5,718 nt of DNA from an uncultured Caulobacteraceae bacterium (GTDB lineage Bacteria > Pseudomonadota > Alphaproteobacteria > Caulobacterales > Caulobacteraceae), in contig CAISGS010000582.1 of the NCBI GenBank assembly GCA_903884915.1, positions 1-5,718 on the forward strand. Direction: 5' to 3'. The translations under genes and the position numbers were made by a program. The stretch's first letter is position 1. Each line of letters begins with the position of its first letter. Shown here piece after piece: positions 5,660 to 5,718 of the stretch. Below the pieces are notes generated by a model that worked only from the letters and a program-made list of their open reading frames with translations, searched no databases and had not been told where the DNA came from.

Positions 5660-5718
5660 ATGTCCTTGATCAATACGACCGTTAAGCCCTTTTCCGCCGA
5701 CGCCTATAAGGCCGGCAA
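5660..5718 (+). CDS. ahpC: Alkyl hydroperoxide reductase subunit C (peroxiredoxin), first 19 codons, cut by window edge
   Basis: The visible start, MSLINTTVKPFSADAYKAG, is the highly conserved N-terminus of AhpC, the 2-Cys peroxiredoxin that reduces hydrogen peroxide and organic hydroperoxides in the cytosol, recycled by AhpF or another disulfide reductase. GGAGAGA (5649-5655) is a strong ribosome binding site seven bases before ATG. The catalytic cysteines lie beyond the window. The gene is divergent from the DUF4160/DUF2442 operon, with about 190 bp of shared regulatory DNA. OxyR-type control is common for ahpC, and an ATAG/CTAT-containing inverted repeat lies upstream, but the regulator is not proved. 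Confidence 0.9.
   Translation, partial: MSLINTTVKPFSADAYKAG

Overview
The window looks like chromosomal DNA of an alphaproteobacterium. GC content is moderate to high, start codons include GTG, there is a CHASE4-type hybrid histidine kinase, the tRNA carries an encoded CCA end, and the right edge holds an AhpC N-terminus of the type seen in Caulobacterales and Sphingomonadales. Genus cannot be fixed from this sequence alone.

Layout. (1) Positions 3-263: the C-terminal end of a probable glutathione S-transferase family protein. (2) 386-2485: a complete membrane-bound hybrid sensor histidine kinase with CHASE4 sensor, HisKA, HATPase_c and a C-terminal receiver. (3) 2580-3704: a 374-residue protein that I do not recognise, in the same direction. 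(4) 3719-4201, minus strand: a small protein with a C-terminal winged helix-turn-helix, convergent with the unknown gene and separated from it by only 14 bp. (5) 4202-4716: a 515-bp, partly AT-rich stretch with no convincing gene but several dyads, a 20-bp-spaced direct repeat and a likely tRNA promoter. (6) 4717-4792: tRNA-Thr(CGT). (7) 4822-5467, minus strand: a two-gene overlapping operon of a DUF4160 and a DUF2442 protein, the arrangement of a putative toxin-antitoxin module, with a perfect 10+10 bp palindrome on its 5' end. (8) 5468-5659: a divergent regulatory region with a second long inverted repeat and a hairpin that pairs with the ribosome binding site of ahpC. (9) 5660 to the edge: the first codons of ahpC.

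How they may work together. The kinase, the unknown protein and the HTH regulator could form a sensing and response neighbourhood, but only adjacency supports that. The DUF4160/DUF2442 pair sits between a tRNA gene and a housekeeping peroxiredoxin gene, a typical place for a small accessory module. The most promising material is the unknown 374-residue gene with its convergent HTH partner, and the cluster of perfect dyads at the promoters of the DUF4160/DUF2442 operon and ahpC.
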